This document shows positions 34,045-41,974 of a stretch of DNA of 52,238 nt, in pieces (positions within the stretch are counted from its first letter, which is position 1; the number at the start of each line of letters is the position of its first letter). The DNA lies in NCBI GenBank assembly GCA_937897645.1, contig CALCNV010000102.1, positions 1-52,238 on the forward strand, read 5' to 3'. A program made the translations under genes and the position numbers. The stretch is from an uncultured Lysobacteraceae bacterium (GTDB lineage: Bacteria; Pseudomonadota; Gammaproteobacteria; Xanthomonadales; Xanthomonadaceae). The notes below the pieces were generated by a model, which saw only the letters and a program-made list of their open reading frames with translations, was not told the DNA's origin and searched no databases.

Positions 34045-35415
34045 GTGCCCTTGTCCAGTCCCAGCCACGTTGCGGGTACGCCCATCACCGACCGCACGCA
34101 ACTGGTCGACTACATCGCGTCGGGCGAGAAGCCCAGGTCCGAGTGGCGCATCGGCACCGAGCACGAGAAGTTCGGCTTCCGCCTCGATGACTTGCGTCCC
34201 CCAACCTTCGAAGGCGAGCGTGGCATCGAAGCATTGCTCAAGGGCCTGACCCGCTTCGGCTGGGAACCCGTCGAAGAGCACGGCAACGTCATCGCCCTGC
34301 TGCGCGACAACGCCTCGGTCACGCTGGAACCCGCCGGGCAACTGGAACTCTCCGGCGGCATGCTGGAAAACATCCACCAGACCTGCAGCGAAGTCGGCAC
34401 GCACCTGAAGGAAGTGAAGACGGTCGCCGACGAATTGCAGCTTGGCTTCCTCGGCATGGGCTTCCAGCCCAAGTGGACGCGCGACGAGATGCCGTGGATG
34501 CCCAAGGGTCGCTACCAGATCATGCGCAACTACATGCCCAAGGTCGGCTCGCTCGGCCTGGACATGATGAAGCGCACCTGCACCGTGCAGGTCAACCTGG
34601 ATTTTTCCAGCGAAGCGGACATGGTGAAGAAGTTCCGCGTCTCGCTTGCGTTGCAGCCCATCGCCACCGCCTTGTTCGCCGATTCGCCGTTCACCGAAGG
34701 CAAGCCCAATGGCTACCTGAGTTACCGCTCGCACATCTGGACCGACACCGACAAAGACCGCACCGGCATGCTCGACTTCGTGTTCGAGGACGGCTTCGGC
34801 TACGAACGTTACGTCGAGTACCTGCTCGACGTGCCCATGTACTTCAGCTACCGCAATGGCGAATACATCGACTGCTCCGGCCAGAGCTTCCGCGATTTCA
34901 TGGCGGGCAAGTTGCCAGCGTTGCCGGGCGTGCTGCCGACGATGACCGACTGGTCGGACCACATGACCACCGCGTTCCCGGAAGTGCGCATGAAGAAATT
35001 CCTGGAGATGCGCGGTGCCGATGGCGGGCCGTGGGGACGCCTGTGCGCGTTGCCCGCGTTCTGGGTCGGCCTGCTCTACGACCAGACCGCATTGGATGCC
35101 GCATGGGACCTGGTCAAGGATTTCAGCATCGAAGAACGCAACCACTTGCGCGATGGCGTGCCGAAGCAGGCGTTGAAGCTTCCGTTCCGTGGCGGCACCG
35201 CGCGTGACCTCGCCGCGGAGGCCTTGAAGATCGCCGTGGCCGGCCTGCAGCGCCGCGCGGTACTCAACAGCAAGGGCGCCGATGAATCCGGCTTCCTCGA
35301 TCCATTGGTCGAATTCACCGAAGCCAACGAGACGCCGGCCGAACGCAAACTCGCCCTGTTCCATGGCGAATGGAACGGCGACATCGACCGCGTGTTCCGT
35401 GAGTTCGCCTACTGA
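34045..35415 (+). CDS. gshA: Glutamate-cysteine ligase, plant-type (class 3)
   Basis: A 456-residue ligase of the plant/alphaproteobacterial GCS2-like group, distinct from E. coli GshA. Family blocks: WRIGTEHEKFGF (about 34-45), TLEPAGQLELSGG (about 95-107), MGFQPKWTRDEMPWMPKGRY and MMKRTCTVQVNLDFSSE. It makes gamma-Glu-Cys, the first step of glutathione synthesis. GTG 34045 is the only sensible start, because no in-frame ATG lies before the conserved N-terminal domain. Glutathione is also the cofactor of the formaldehyde pathway encoded 2-6 kb downstream. Confidence 0.94.
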   Translation: MPLSSPSHVAGTPITDRTQLVDYIASGEKPRSEWRIGTEHEKFGFRLDDLRPPTFEGERGIEALLKGLTRFGWEPVEEHGNVIALLRDNASVTLEPAGQLELSGGMLENIHQTCSEVGTHLKEVKTVADELQLGFLGMGFQPKWTRDEMPWMPKGRYQIMRNYMPKVGSLGLDMMKRTCTVQVNLDFSSEADMVKKFRVSLALQPIATALFADSPFTEGKPNGYLSYRSHIWTDTDKDRTGMLDFVFEDGFGYERYVEYLLDVPMYFSYRNGEYIDCSGQSFRDFMAGKLPALPGVLPTMTDWSDHMTTAFPEVRMKKFLEMRGADGGPWGRLCALPAFWVGLLYDQTALDAAWDLVKDFSIEERNHLRDGVPKQALKLPFRGGTARDLAAEALKIAVAGLQRRAVLNSKGADESGFLDPLVEFTEANETPAERKLALFHGEWNGDIDRVFREFAY

Positions 35416-35500
35416 GCGTGACGGGTGACTTGCGTATCGGCAGTAGCCATGCCCGGCTGATGCTGGTTGAGCCGTAGGTGCAAACCAATGGGTGCGCTGA

Positions 35501-36349
35501 TCAGGGCGCGTCCCGGGTGCTAATCAAATCTGTAGACGGTGGTGCGTTCAACTTCAACAACGCGACCCAGTCTTGCCGGTTGGCGTTGCAGAGCAGGGGT
35601 GCGTCGGGACTGCATGGCGGATCCAATGCCGTGCGCTGCGGCAGGTCGGCGAAACGGCCCTGCGCGTCCAGCCGCAGCATGCGCATGGTGACCGACTGCT
35701 GTACGTTGCCGCCCACCAGATAGGCCAGCTCGCCCGGCGTCGCTGCCACCACGATGTCGCAATGCATGGGCAGGCCACTGACCAGGTTGTCGGCGAGGTT
35801 CTCGTATCCCAGCACGCGCTGCGCGACGCGCACGTAGCACAGCAAGTCGCCTGCGGCGGGACGCGCGCCATGTGGCGATTGCAGCTGGTAGGGGCCCTGC
35901 GTGGGCTGCTGCCATGCCATGCGCACGAAATCGACATGGCTGGCGGAACGGCGGAAACCCGCCAGCCCTGCGCGCCGCATCACCCAGGAGACGAATGCCG
36001 CCGACCATGGCGTATCGATAATGAAATCGCGGCACGTCGCCTGCTGGTGGCAGTAGCCGGCCAGGTCGCTGTCGTCCCAATACGCAGCCACCCGACGCCA
36101 AGCCTGGCTGCCATCAGCCAGGCGGGTGCTTTCCGCTTCGTACACGGCCGTGGTGCCGGCGTGGCCGTCGGCATCGATGAAGGGACGGAACCAGATGTAA
36201 TGCTCCTGGCAGGCAACCGCCGCGATGCGCGTGGCCACGTCCGCGGCGTTGGCCTGGGTGCGCAACGCGGGGCAGGGATCAGCGGCGTGCGCCGAGGTGG
36301 CAAGCGCCAGCCAGGAGGCTGGAACCAGCAGCCACGCGAGTGCCTTCAT
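35501..36349 (-). CDS. DUF2272 domain-containing secreted protein
   Basis: A 282-residue protein with a signal peptide ending ATSAHAA. The DUF2272 core is visible in DTPWSAAFVSWVMRRAG (about 114-130), followed by FRRSASHVDFVRMAW; the Cys/His residues of the NlpC/P60-like fold are not clearly conserved, so activity is uncertain. Two Cys pairs in the mature region could form disulfides. The gshA gene converges on it across 85 bases without a repeat, the only convergent junction in the window lacking one. Confidence 0.72.
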   Translation of the reverse strand: MKALAWLLVPASWLALATSAHAADPCPALRTQANAADVATRIAAVACQEHYIWFRPFIDADGHAGTTAVYEAESTRLADGSQAWRRVAAYWDDSDLAGYCHQQATCRDFIIDTPWSAAFVSWVMRRAGLAGFRRSASHVDFVRMAWQQPTQGPYQLQSPHGARPAAGDLLCYVRVAQRVLGYENLADNLVSGLPMHCDIVVAATPGELAYLVGGNVQQSVTMRMLRLDAQGRFADLPQRTALDPPCSPDAPLLCNANRQDWVALLKLNAPPSTDLISTRDAP

Positions 36350-36377
36350 CGTGCGGGTTCCGTGCGTGGCCGTTGGC

Positions 36378-37625
36378 TCACAGGCCGCGCTTCAGCAGGC
36401 CTTTCAGCAGTTTCTTGCCCACGCCCTCTTCTTCCTTGGGTGGCTGGTCCGGGTCGGGCGATGTATTCATGTCCATGCCCGACAGGTCCATCCCCAGCAT
36501 CGCCGTGGTGGTGGCCTTGGTGCGCACGCGCACGTTCCACTCCGGTTTCCATGGCTGCTTGGGATCGGCCGGTCGTTCGGGCCAGGTGATATTGGTCTCC
36601 GGTCCGTAGGCCACCATGTTGAGCGCCGCCATGCCACCACCCTGGGCCGCCTTGCCGCTGGGTTTGAAGATGCCCTGCGGGATGGCGCAGCGCGTGGTCG
36701 CCGGCGCCAGCAGCACTTTCTGCTTGAGCCACTTGTCGATGTTCGCGCCGGGCAGGTAGTTGATCAGCTCCATGCCTGCGCCCGCGACGTCCGCGCTGCT
36801 CCAGATGACGAAATTGTGTTCGTCCTGCATGGCGATGGCGTGCATGAAATAGCCGCGTGCGCGATCCACCGGCTGCCATTGCAGCTGGATGCTGTCGGCC
36901 AGTTCGCCCTGGCTTTGCAGCGCGATCTTCGGCATGAAGTCCGCGTTGTTCCCCAGCTCGAACTGCAGCGATGCGGGCACGCCATCACCGGTGATGCGGT
37001 GCTGGCCCACCATCGAAGAGCGGTCGGACACGCGCTTGCTGTTCTTCTGGTTGGGCCACAGCGCGTAGCTGGGATTCACGTCGATGTCGCGATCCGGTAC
37101 GAACAGGCCCGGAGCCAGGCTGCCATTGGCCTGCATGGCGCCGTTCTTCACTTTCAGGGTCATGACCTTGGGCTGGCCGGGGCCGATCGTCGCGCTGCAG
37201 CCCCAGTACTGGCGGATGGTGACCTCGACGTCCTCGACCTTGCCGGGGGGGCGTTCGTCCGTTCGCGACCCCGGTAGCGGTGGCAGAAGTGGCAGCGACT
37301 TGCCGACCGCCAGGCCCGCGGGCACGAACTGCTCGGCCGGCACGCCCGGGCGCAGGCTGTTGTACATCGCGATGTCCAGCACCTTGCCCATGGTCGCCGG
37401 GAGGTTGCGCGACTGCGGATAGCCCTGTGGCCCTTTCGCGCCGCCCATCATGCTGTTGGCGAAACCGCCCATCATGCCCATGTCGGGCATGCCGGCCATG
37501 CTGTGGGTGGCCACGTCGATCCAGACCTGGGTGGGTGGCCCGGCGGGCGGGGCGCTGCTGGCGGGCAGGGCGACCAGCAGGGTCGCGGCAAGGGCAAGGC
37601 AAAGCGGGTGGCGAGGGATGTTCAT
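36378..37625 (-). CDS. Secreted Met-rich hypothetical protein
   Basis: A 415-residue protein I do not recognise as a named family. The signal peptide ends LPASSA. A Met-rich stretch follows (MAGMPDMGMMGG, about residues 43-54), and another (MLGMDLSGMDMN) lies near the C-terminus, both reminiscent of copper-binding Met motifs. The middle contains DIDVNPSYALWPNQKNSKRV and a beta-rich segment SIQLQWQPVDRARGYFMHAI that resembles a fibronectin-III strand pattern. Six basic residues end the protein (KKLLKGLLKRGL). It is divergent from frmR; its start is 102 bases from the start of that gene. Confidence 0.68.
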   Translation of the reverse strand: MNIPRHPLCLALAATLLVALPASSAPPAGPPTQVWIDVATHSMAGMPDMGMMGGFANSMMGGAKGPQGYPQSRNLPATMGKVLDIAMYNSLRPGVPAEQFVPAGLAVGKSLPLLPPLPGSRTDERPPGKVEDVEVTIRQYWGCSATIGPGQPKVMTLKVKNGAMQANGSLAPGLFVPDRDIDVNPSYALWPNQKNSKRVSDRSSMVGQHRITGDGVPASLQFELGNNADFMPKIALQSQGELADSIQLQWQPVDRARGYFMHAIAMQDEHNFVIWSSADVAGAGMELINYLPGANIDKWLKQKVLLAPATTRCAIPQGIFKPSGKAAQGGGMAALNMVAYGPETNITWPERPADPKQPWKPEWNVRVRTKATTTAMLGMDLSGMDMNTSPDPDQPPKEEEGVGKKLLKGLLKRGL

Positions 37626-37708
37626 GCTGCTTCCTGCGATGGGGTGACCCTTACTTAGGCGTAGAAAGCGCGCGAAACAGGACACGGCCCGGCAGGAAGT
37701 ACGCTGTA

Positions 37709-37723
37709 TACTCCACCCCAGTA
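37709..37723. promoter_or_regulatory. FrmR/RcnR-type operator overlapping a -10 box
   Basis: On the reverse strand the sequence is TACTGGGGTGGAGTA, the TACT-G/C-tract-AGTA form recognised by RcnR/FrmR-type CsoR-family repressors. On the forward strand, TATACT (37707-37712) inside it is a good -10 box for frmR-frmA. The site lies 18 bases before the frmR start. Confidence 0.75.
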
Positions 37724-37741
37724 TCAATGCCGTGCAGCCCG

Positions 37742-38017
37742 ATGCCCCATTCCGCCCACGAAAAAAAGCGCGTGTTGACCCGGGTGCGTCGCATCAAGGG
37801 CCAGGCGGATGCGCTTGAGCGTGCGCTGGAGGCGGGCGTGGATTGCGGCGATGTACTGCAGCAGATCGCGGCCATCCGCGGCGCGGTCAACGGGTTGATG
37901 TCGGAAGTACTGGAAGCCCATGTCCGCGAGGAATTCGGACAGCCCGCTCAATCCGATGCGCAGCGCGAGGCACGGGTACTCGAACTGACGTCGCTGGTGC
38001 GCTCGTATCTGAAATAG
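37742..38017 (+). CDS. frmR: Formaldehyde-responsive repressor FrmR (CsoR/RcnR family)
   Basis: A 91-residue, all-helical DUF156 repressor. Residues 8-20 read KKRVLTRVRRIKG, nearly as in E. coli FrmR. Start ATG 37742 gives Pro2 and Cys35, the two residues that formaldehyde cross-links in E. coli FrmR, whereas the in-frame ATG 37727 would shift Cys to 40 and place the start three bases after the operator. It should repress its own operon with frmA and release on formaldehyde. A clear ribosome site is lacking, so a very short leader is likely. Confidence 0.9.
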   Translation: MPHSAHEKKRVLTRVRRIKGQADALERALEAGVDCGDVLQQIAAIRGAVNGLMSEVLEAHVREEFGQPAQSDAQREARVLELTSLVRSYLK

Positions 38018-38077
38018 ACGCCGCATCCCCTTTTTTTCGTTTGCCATTTCCCCTTTACCGCCTTCAAGGAACTTTTC

Positions 38078-39187
38078 ATGAAATCACGTGCCGCCGTCGC
38101 CTTCGCCGCAGGCGAACCGCTCAAGATCGTCGAGATCGACGTCGCCCCGCCACGGAAGGGCGAGGTATTGGTGAAGATCACCCACACCGGCGTCTGCCAC
38201 ACCGATGCGTTCACGCTGTCGGGCGATGATCCGGAAGGCCTGTTCCCGGCCGTGCTGGGCCACGAGGGCGCGGGCATCGTGGTCGAAGTGGGCGAAGGCG
38301 TCACCAGCGTGAAGCCGGGCGACCATGTGATTCCGCTGTACACCGCCGAATGCGGCGAGTGCCTGTTCTGCAAGAGCGGCAAGACCAACCTGTGCACCTC
38401 GGTGCGCGCCACGCAGGGCAAGGGCGTGATGCCGGATGGCACCACGCGTTTTTCCTACAACGGCCAGCCGATCTACCACTACATGGGTTGCTCGACTTTC
38501 AGCGAATACACGGTCGTCGCCGAAGTGTCGCTGGCGAAGATCAATCCCGATGCCAATCCCGAACACGTCTGCCTGCTGGGCTGCGGCGTCACCACCGGCA
38601 TCGGTGCCGTGCACAACACCGCGAAGGTGCAGCCCGGTGATTCGGTGGCGGTGTTCGGTCTCGGCGGGATCGGGCTCGCCGTGATCCAGGGTGCGCGCCA
38701 GGCGAAAGCCGGCCGCATCATCGCCATCGATACCAATGCATCCAAGTTCGACATGGCCAGGGACATGGGCGCGACCTACTGCGTCAATCCCAAGGACCAT
38801 GACAAGCCCATCCAGCAGGTTGTCGTGGAGATGACCGGCTGGGGCGTGGACCATTCCTTCGAATGCATCGGCAACGTCAACGTGATGCGTGCGGCGCTGG
38901 AATGCGCGCACCGCGGCTGGGGCCAGAGCGTGATCATCGGCGTCGCCGGCGCGGGCCAGGAAATTTCCACGCGTCCGTTCCAGCTGGTGACGGGTCGCAA
39001 GTGGATGGGCACCGCGTTTGGCGGCGTGAAGGGCCGCTCGCAATTGCCGGGCATGGTGGAAGACGCGATGCGCGGCGACATCGAACTTGCGCCGTTCGTG
39101 ACCCATACGATGGACCTGGAAGCGATCAACGAAGCCTTCGACTTGATGCATGAGGGCAAGTCGATTCGCAGCGTGGTGCATTTTTGA
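38078..39187 (+). CDS. frmA: S-(hydroxymethyl)glutathione dehydrogenase / class III alcohol dehydrogenase
   Basis: A 369-residue zinc alcohol dehydrogenase. Catalytic zinc ligands Cys40, His62 and Cys169, and structural zinc ligands Cys92, Cys95, Cys98 and Cys106 (ECGECLFCKSGKTNLC), are visible; the Rossmann loop is GLGGIGLAVIQG. It oxidises S-hydroxymethylglutathione to S-formylglutathione with NAD. Start ATG 38078 follows AAGGAAC. It lies 60 bases after frmR. A repeat block separates it from fghA. Confidence 0.97.
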   Translation: MKSRAAVAFAAGEPLKIVEIDVAPPRKGEVLVKITHTGVCHTDAFTLSGDDPEGLFPAVLGHEGAGIVVEVGEGVTSVKPGDHVIPLYTAECGECLFCKSGKTNLCTSVRATQGKGVMPDGTTRFSYNGQPIYHYMGCSTFSEYTVVAEVSLAKINPDANPEHVCLLGCGVTTGIGAVHNTAKVQPGDSVAVFGLGGIGLAVIQGARQAKAGRIIAIDTNASKFDMARDMGATYCVNPKDHDKPIQQVVVEMTGWGVDHSFECIGNVNVMRAALECAHRGWGQSVIIGVAGAGQEISTRPFQLVTGRKWMGTAFGGVKGRSQLPGMVEDAMRGDIELAPFVTHTMDLEAINEAFDLMHEGKSIRSVVHF

Positions 39188-39196
39188 TTTCACAAG

Positions 39197-39352
39197 CCCC
39201 TCTCCCACTGGGAGAGGGGTTGGGATGAGGGTCCGGCGACATCGTGACCTGATGTACACCGCGAATGCTGAAACATTCGCTTGATGTCGAAAGATCTGTT
39301 CCGTCACACCCTCATCCGGCGCTTCGCGCCACCTTCTCCCCTAGGGAGAAGG
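39197..39352. repeat. Inverted-repeat element between frmA and fghA
   Basis: Contains the perfect palindrome CCCCTCTCCCACTGGGAGAGGGG (39197-39219) followed by TTGGGATGAGGG, and then an opposing block CCCTCATCCGGCGCTTCGCG ... TTCTCCCCTAGGGAGAAGGG near 39307-39352. Such CCCTCTCCC/CCCTCATCC blocks are common intergenic repeats in xanthomonads. No T-run follows, so it is not a canonical terminator. Confidence 0.78.
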
Positions 39353-39369
39353 GAACACAGGAGTCCACC

Positions 39370-40206
39370 ATGACCCTCGAACGCATCGAACACCGCGCCT
39401 GTTTCGGCGGTTGGCAGGACGTCTACCGGCACCGTTCCGACGTGCTTGGCTGCGACATGAATTTCGCCGTGTACCTGCCACCGCAGGCCGCGACGCAGAA
39501 GCTGCCGGTGCTGTACTGGCTGTCCGGCCTGACCTGCACCGAGCAGAACTTCATCACCAAGGCGGGCGCACAGCGTTATGCGGCCGAGCATGGCGTGATC
39601 CTGGTCGCGCCCGACACCAGCCCGCGCGGAGATGAAGTGGCCGATGCCGAGGGCTATGACCTGGGCAAGGGCGCAGGTTTCTACGTCAACGCCACGCAGG
39701 CGCCGTGGTCCGCGCACTACCGCATGCATGACTACGTGGTGTCGGAACTACCGTCCCTGATCGAAGCGAATTTCCCGGCGACCGATGCACGCGGCATCAG
39801 TGGGCATTCCATGGGGGGCCACGGTGCCTTGGTCATTGCCCTGAGGAATCCCGGTCGCTACCGCAGCGTATCGGCGTTCTCGCCGATCGTCGCGCCGACG
39901 CAGGTGCCGTGGGGACAGAAAGCGCTCGCGGCTTATCTCGGTACGGACCGAAATACATGGCGCGAATGGGATGCGACGGAGCTGGTCGCGTCCGCATCGG
40001 AACGGTTGCCGTTGCTGGTTGACCAGGGCGGTGCGGATGAGTTCCTCGACACGCAACTCAAGCCCGAGTTGCTGCAGGCCGCCTGTGCATCGGCAGGACA
40101 CCGGCTGGAACTACGCCTGCAGCCCGGCTACGACCACGGCTACTACTTCATCGAAAGCTTCATCGGCGAGCACATCGCCCACCACGCCAGCGCATTGAAA
40201 GCCTGA
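39370..40206 (+). CDS. fghA: S-formylglutathione hydrolase
   Basis: A 278-residue esterase-D-type alpha/beta hydrolase. The nucleophile Ser147 is in GHSMGGHGAL; the acid Asp is in VDQGGADEFL and the His in PGYDHGYYF. LYWLSGLTCTEQNF (about 48-61) is also a family signature. It hydrolyses S-formylglutathione to formate and glutathione. ATG 39370 was chosen because the residues before it are encoded by the repeat. It completes the frmR-frmA-fghA set. Confidence 0.96.
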   Translation: MTLERIEHRACFGGWQDVYRHRSDVLGCDMNFAVYLPPQAATQKLPVLYWLSGLTCTEQNFITKAGAQRYAAEHGVILVAPDTSPRGDEVADAEGYDLGKGAGFYVNATQAPWSAHYRMHDYVVSELPSLIEANFPATDARGISGHSMGGHGALVIALRNPGRYRSVSAFSPIVAPTQVPWGQKALAAYLGTDRNTWREWDATELVASASERLPLLVDQGGADEFLDTQLKPELLQAACASAGHRLELRLQPGYDHGYYFIESFIGEHIAHHASALKA

Positions 40207-40212
40207 CGAACG

Positions 40213-40295
40213 GTAGGAGCGCCCCATGGGCGCGAGCCCTTGATCTTGGCGTAGGGATAAAGCCTCAAAAGCTCGCGCCCATGGGGCGCTCCTAC
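40213..40295. repeat. GTAG inverted repeat at convergent junction
   Basis: GGGCGCGAGCTC class, arms head-to-head, between the convergent fghA and the small hypothetical gene. Confidence 0.9.
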
Positions 40296-40320
40296 CGTTG
40301 GCAACACGCCCGTGATCGAA

Positions 40321-40665
40321 TCAGGCGGACGACACGTCGCGCAGTTCCCATGCATTGCCGGCCAACAGGCGCAGGCGCTGCTTGAACACGTTGCCCGGCA
40401 GCGCGGTGATGGCGATCAGATCAATCTGCAGGTCGTGCTGCGCGCCGGTGACGGTCGCGGCAGGGTCCGTGGCACCCAGCGCGGGATCCACCGCATCGGG
40501 ATCCGCTTGCGTGGCGCGCCAGCGTTGGAACAGGCCATCAGTGCGCAAGGCATCCTGCAATTGCGCGGCGAATTCCTCCGCGCCATGCGCGCTGAAAGCC
40601 AGTGCGGCATCGCTGCCGCGCGCTTTTTCCGGATGTTTGAGGCCGATGTAGTAACGGATTGGCAT
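40321..40665 (-). CDS. Conserved-looking small hypothetical protein
   Basis: A 114-residue cytoplasmic protein of unknown function. The start MPIRYYIGLKHPEKA was preferred over an upstream start. Visible features are a beta strand at the start, a helix around residues 31-60 and a C-terminal LPGNVFKQRLRLLAGNAWELRDV block. It has no signal peptide, membrane segment or motif I recognise. Codon use matches its neighbours, which supports a real gene. It ends close to the GTAG repeat and runs towards fghA. Confidence 0.6.
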   Translation of the reverse strand: MPIRYYIGLKHPEKARGSDAALAFSAHGAEEFAAQLQDALRTDGLFQRWRATQADPDAVDPALGATDPAATVTGAQHDLQIDLIAITALPGNVFKQRLRLLAGNAWELRDVSSA

Positions 40666-40736
40666 GCGTGGCTGTCCTCGAGGAGTCGCCACCAGCCTAG
40701 TCCCTGCGCGTTAGCAGTGCGTTATGCAGCGACCAC

Positions 40737-41684
40737 TCAGGACGTGGTGAAGGTGTGCGGTTCAGCGGCGAAGCCCACCACCACCGCACCCTTGCCGACG
40801 TTGACCATGCCGGTCAGGCTCATCACGCTTTCGAACACTTCCACGTTGTTGTTGGCGCAGATGTCGCGCAACCGCGTGTATCCCGGCAACGCCCGCATTT
40901 CCTCCAGCTCGCCGCCGTAGCTCAGGCACACGGTCGGCGTCAGCAGGCCGGCAATGACTCGGTTGCCAGCGAACTTGAACATCTGCTCGACGGCATTGTC
41001 GAACCCCTTGAGCTTGGCTACCGGCTCGGTCTTGCCGGCGTGGCCGTGCAGCACCGGCTTGATGTCCAACGCGCTGCCCAGCGCCGCGCCGAGGAAACTC
41101 ACGCTGCGGTCGCCCTTGGTGCGTGCGCGTGCGCGCAGGTAGTAGAGGTCGCGCGGGATCATGTAACCGTGCGTATTCGCAGCCAGGTATTCCAGCTTGG
41201 TGCGGATGTGCTGCACGTTGGCGCCGGCGGCGCGCATGCGCACGGCTTCCACCGCGGTGATGCCTTGTGCGGCGAACAGGGTCTGCGTGTCGATGACGCG
41301 CAGCGCGAACGGCGAGTTGTGGCCCGCGGCCTGCCGCACCGGCTTGTAGTCGTTGAGGATGGCGAAGCTGGCCTGCATCGCATTCTCATGGATGGGGCTG
41401 CGCGTCTTGGTGATGGTCATGCAGTAGACATGGTCGTAGTCGATGACCAACTGGTTCAGGAACAGGTCGCGGATCTGGCTGACCGTGAACGGCGTCGTTT
41501 CGGCTTCATGGCCACGTTCGGCCACGTGCGCATGCAGGAAGCTCAGCGTCGCTTCCTCGTCGCGATGATCGGCCAGCACGGCGTCGCCGATGCGTACGGT
41601 GATGGGCAATACCACGATGTCATTCTGCTGGATGAAGTCCTGCGGCAGGTCGCACGCAGAATCCACCACTATACCAATGCGCAT
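40737..41684 (-). CDS. DegV family fatty-acid-binding protein
   Basis: A 315-residue DegV protein. MRIGIVVDSACDLPQDFI is the family N-terminus and TTPFTVSQIRDLF contains the conserved Ser/Thr-x-x-Pro-like loop that binds the fatty-acid carboxylate; NVGKGAVVVGF lies near the end. DegV proteins bind a fatty acid for FakA-type kinases in Gram-positives; the role in proteobacteria is unclear and no fakA homologue is in the window. The gene is divergent from the diguanylate cyclase across a CRP/Clp-like site. The start at 41684 leaves a conventional N-terminus. Confidence 0.9.
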   Translation of the reverse strand: MRIGIVVDSACDLPQDFIQQNDIVVLPITVRIGDAVLADHRDEEATLSFLHAHVAERGHEAETTPFTVSQIRDLFLNQLVIDYDHVYCMTITKTRSPIHENAMQASFAILNDYKPVRQAAGHNSPFALRVIDTQTLFAAQGITAVEAVRMRAAGANVQHIRTKLEYLAANTHGYMIPRDLYYLRARARTKGDRSVSFLGAALGSALDIKPVLHGHAGKTEPVAKLKGFDNAVEQMFKFAGNRVIAGLLTPTVCLSYGGELEEMRALPGYTRLRDICANNNVEVFESVMSLTGMVNVGKGAVVVGFAAEPHTFTTS

Positions 41685-41759
41685 GAAGCCCCTCCCGGCA
41701 TGCATCGCAATCAAGGCCGGCAACGTAGCGCAAAACTGCTACCGCCCTTTCCGACAAAG

Positions 41760-41775
41760 TGTGACTTAATTCACA
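41760..41775. promoter_or_regulatory. Perfect CRP/Clp-type binding site
   Basis: TGTGA-CTTAAT-TCACA is an exact match to the TGTGA-N6-TCACA palindrome bound by CRP and by the xanthomonad CRP-like protein Clp. It sits in the 290-bp divergent gap between degV and the diguanylate cyclase. A possible -10 TCTATT at 41793-41798 is at the distance expected for class II activation (site centre near -40). Confidence 0.78.
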
Positions 41776-41974
41776 TTATGAAGTTCTGGCGCTCTATTTC
41801 GAGCCCGGCTTGGCGATCGGGATGGGGGAACAGGCCCACGGAGACGGCATTATTTGCATCGGGAGAGAGGGCATGGCGTGGAAACGCCGCTGGCCAATGG
41901 CGACAAGCGCGTGATAACCGTCACGAAACGCTTCCCGCCGGCTTTCCCTCATGGTCCACCAACCAAGGGGCGAA

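Noticed and set aside
39197..39219. Intrinsic terminator after frmA
   Set aside because: The hairpin is perfect but is followed by TTGGG, not a T-run, and belongs to a wider repeat; termination is not supported.
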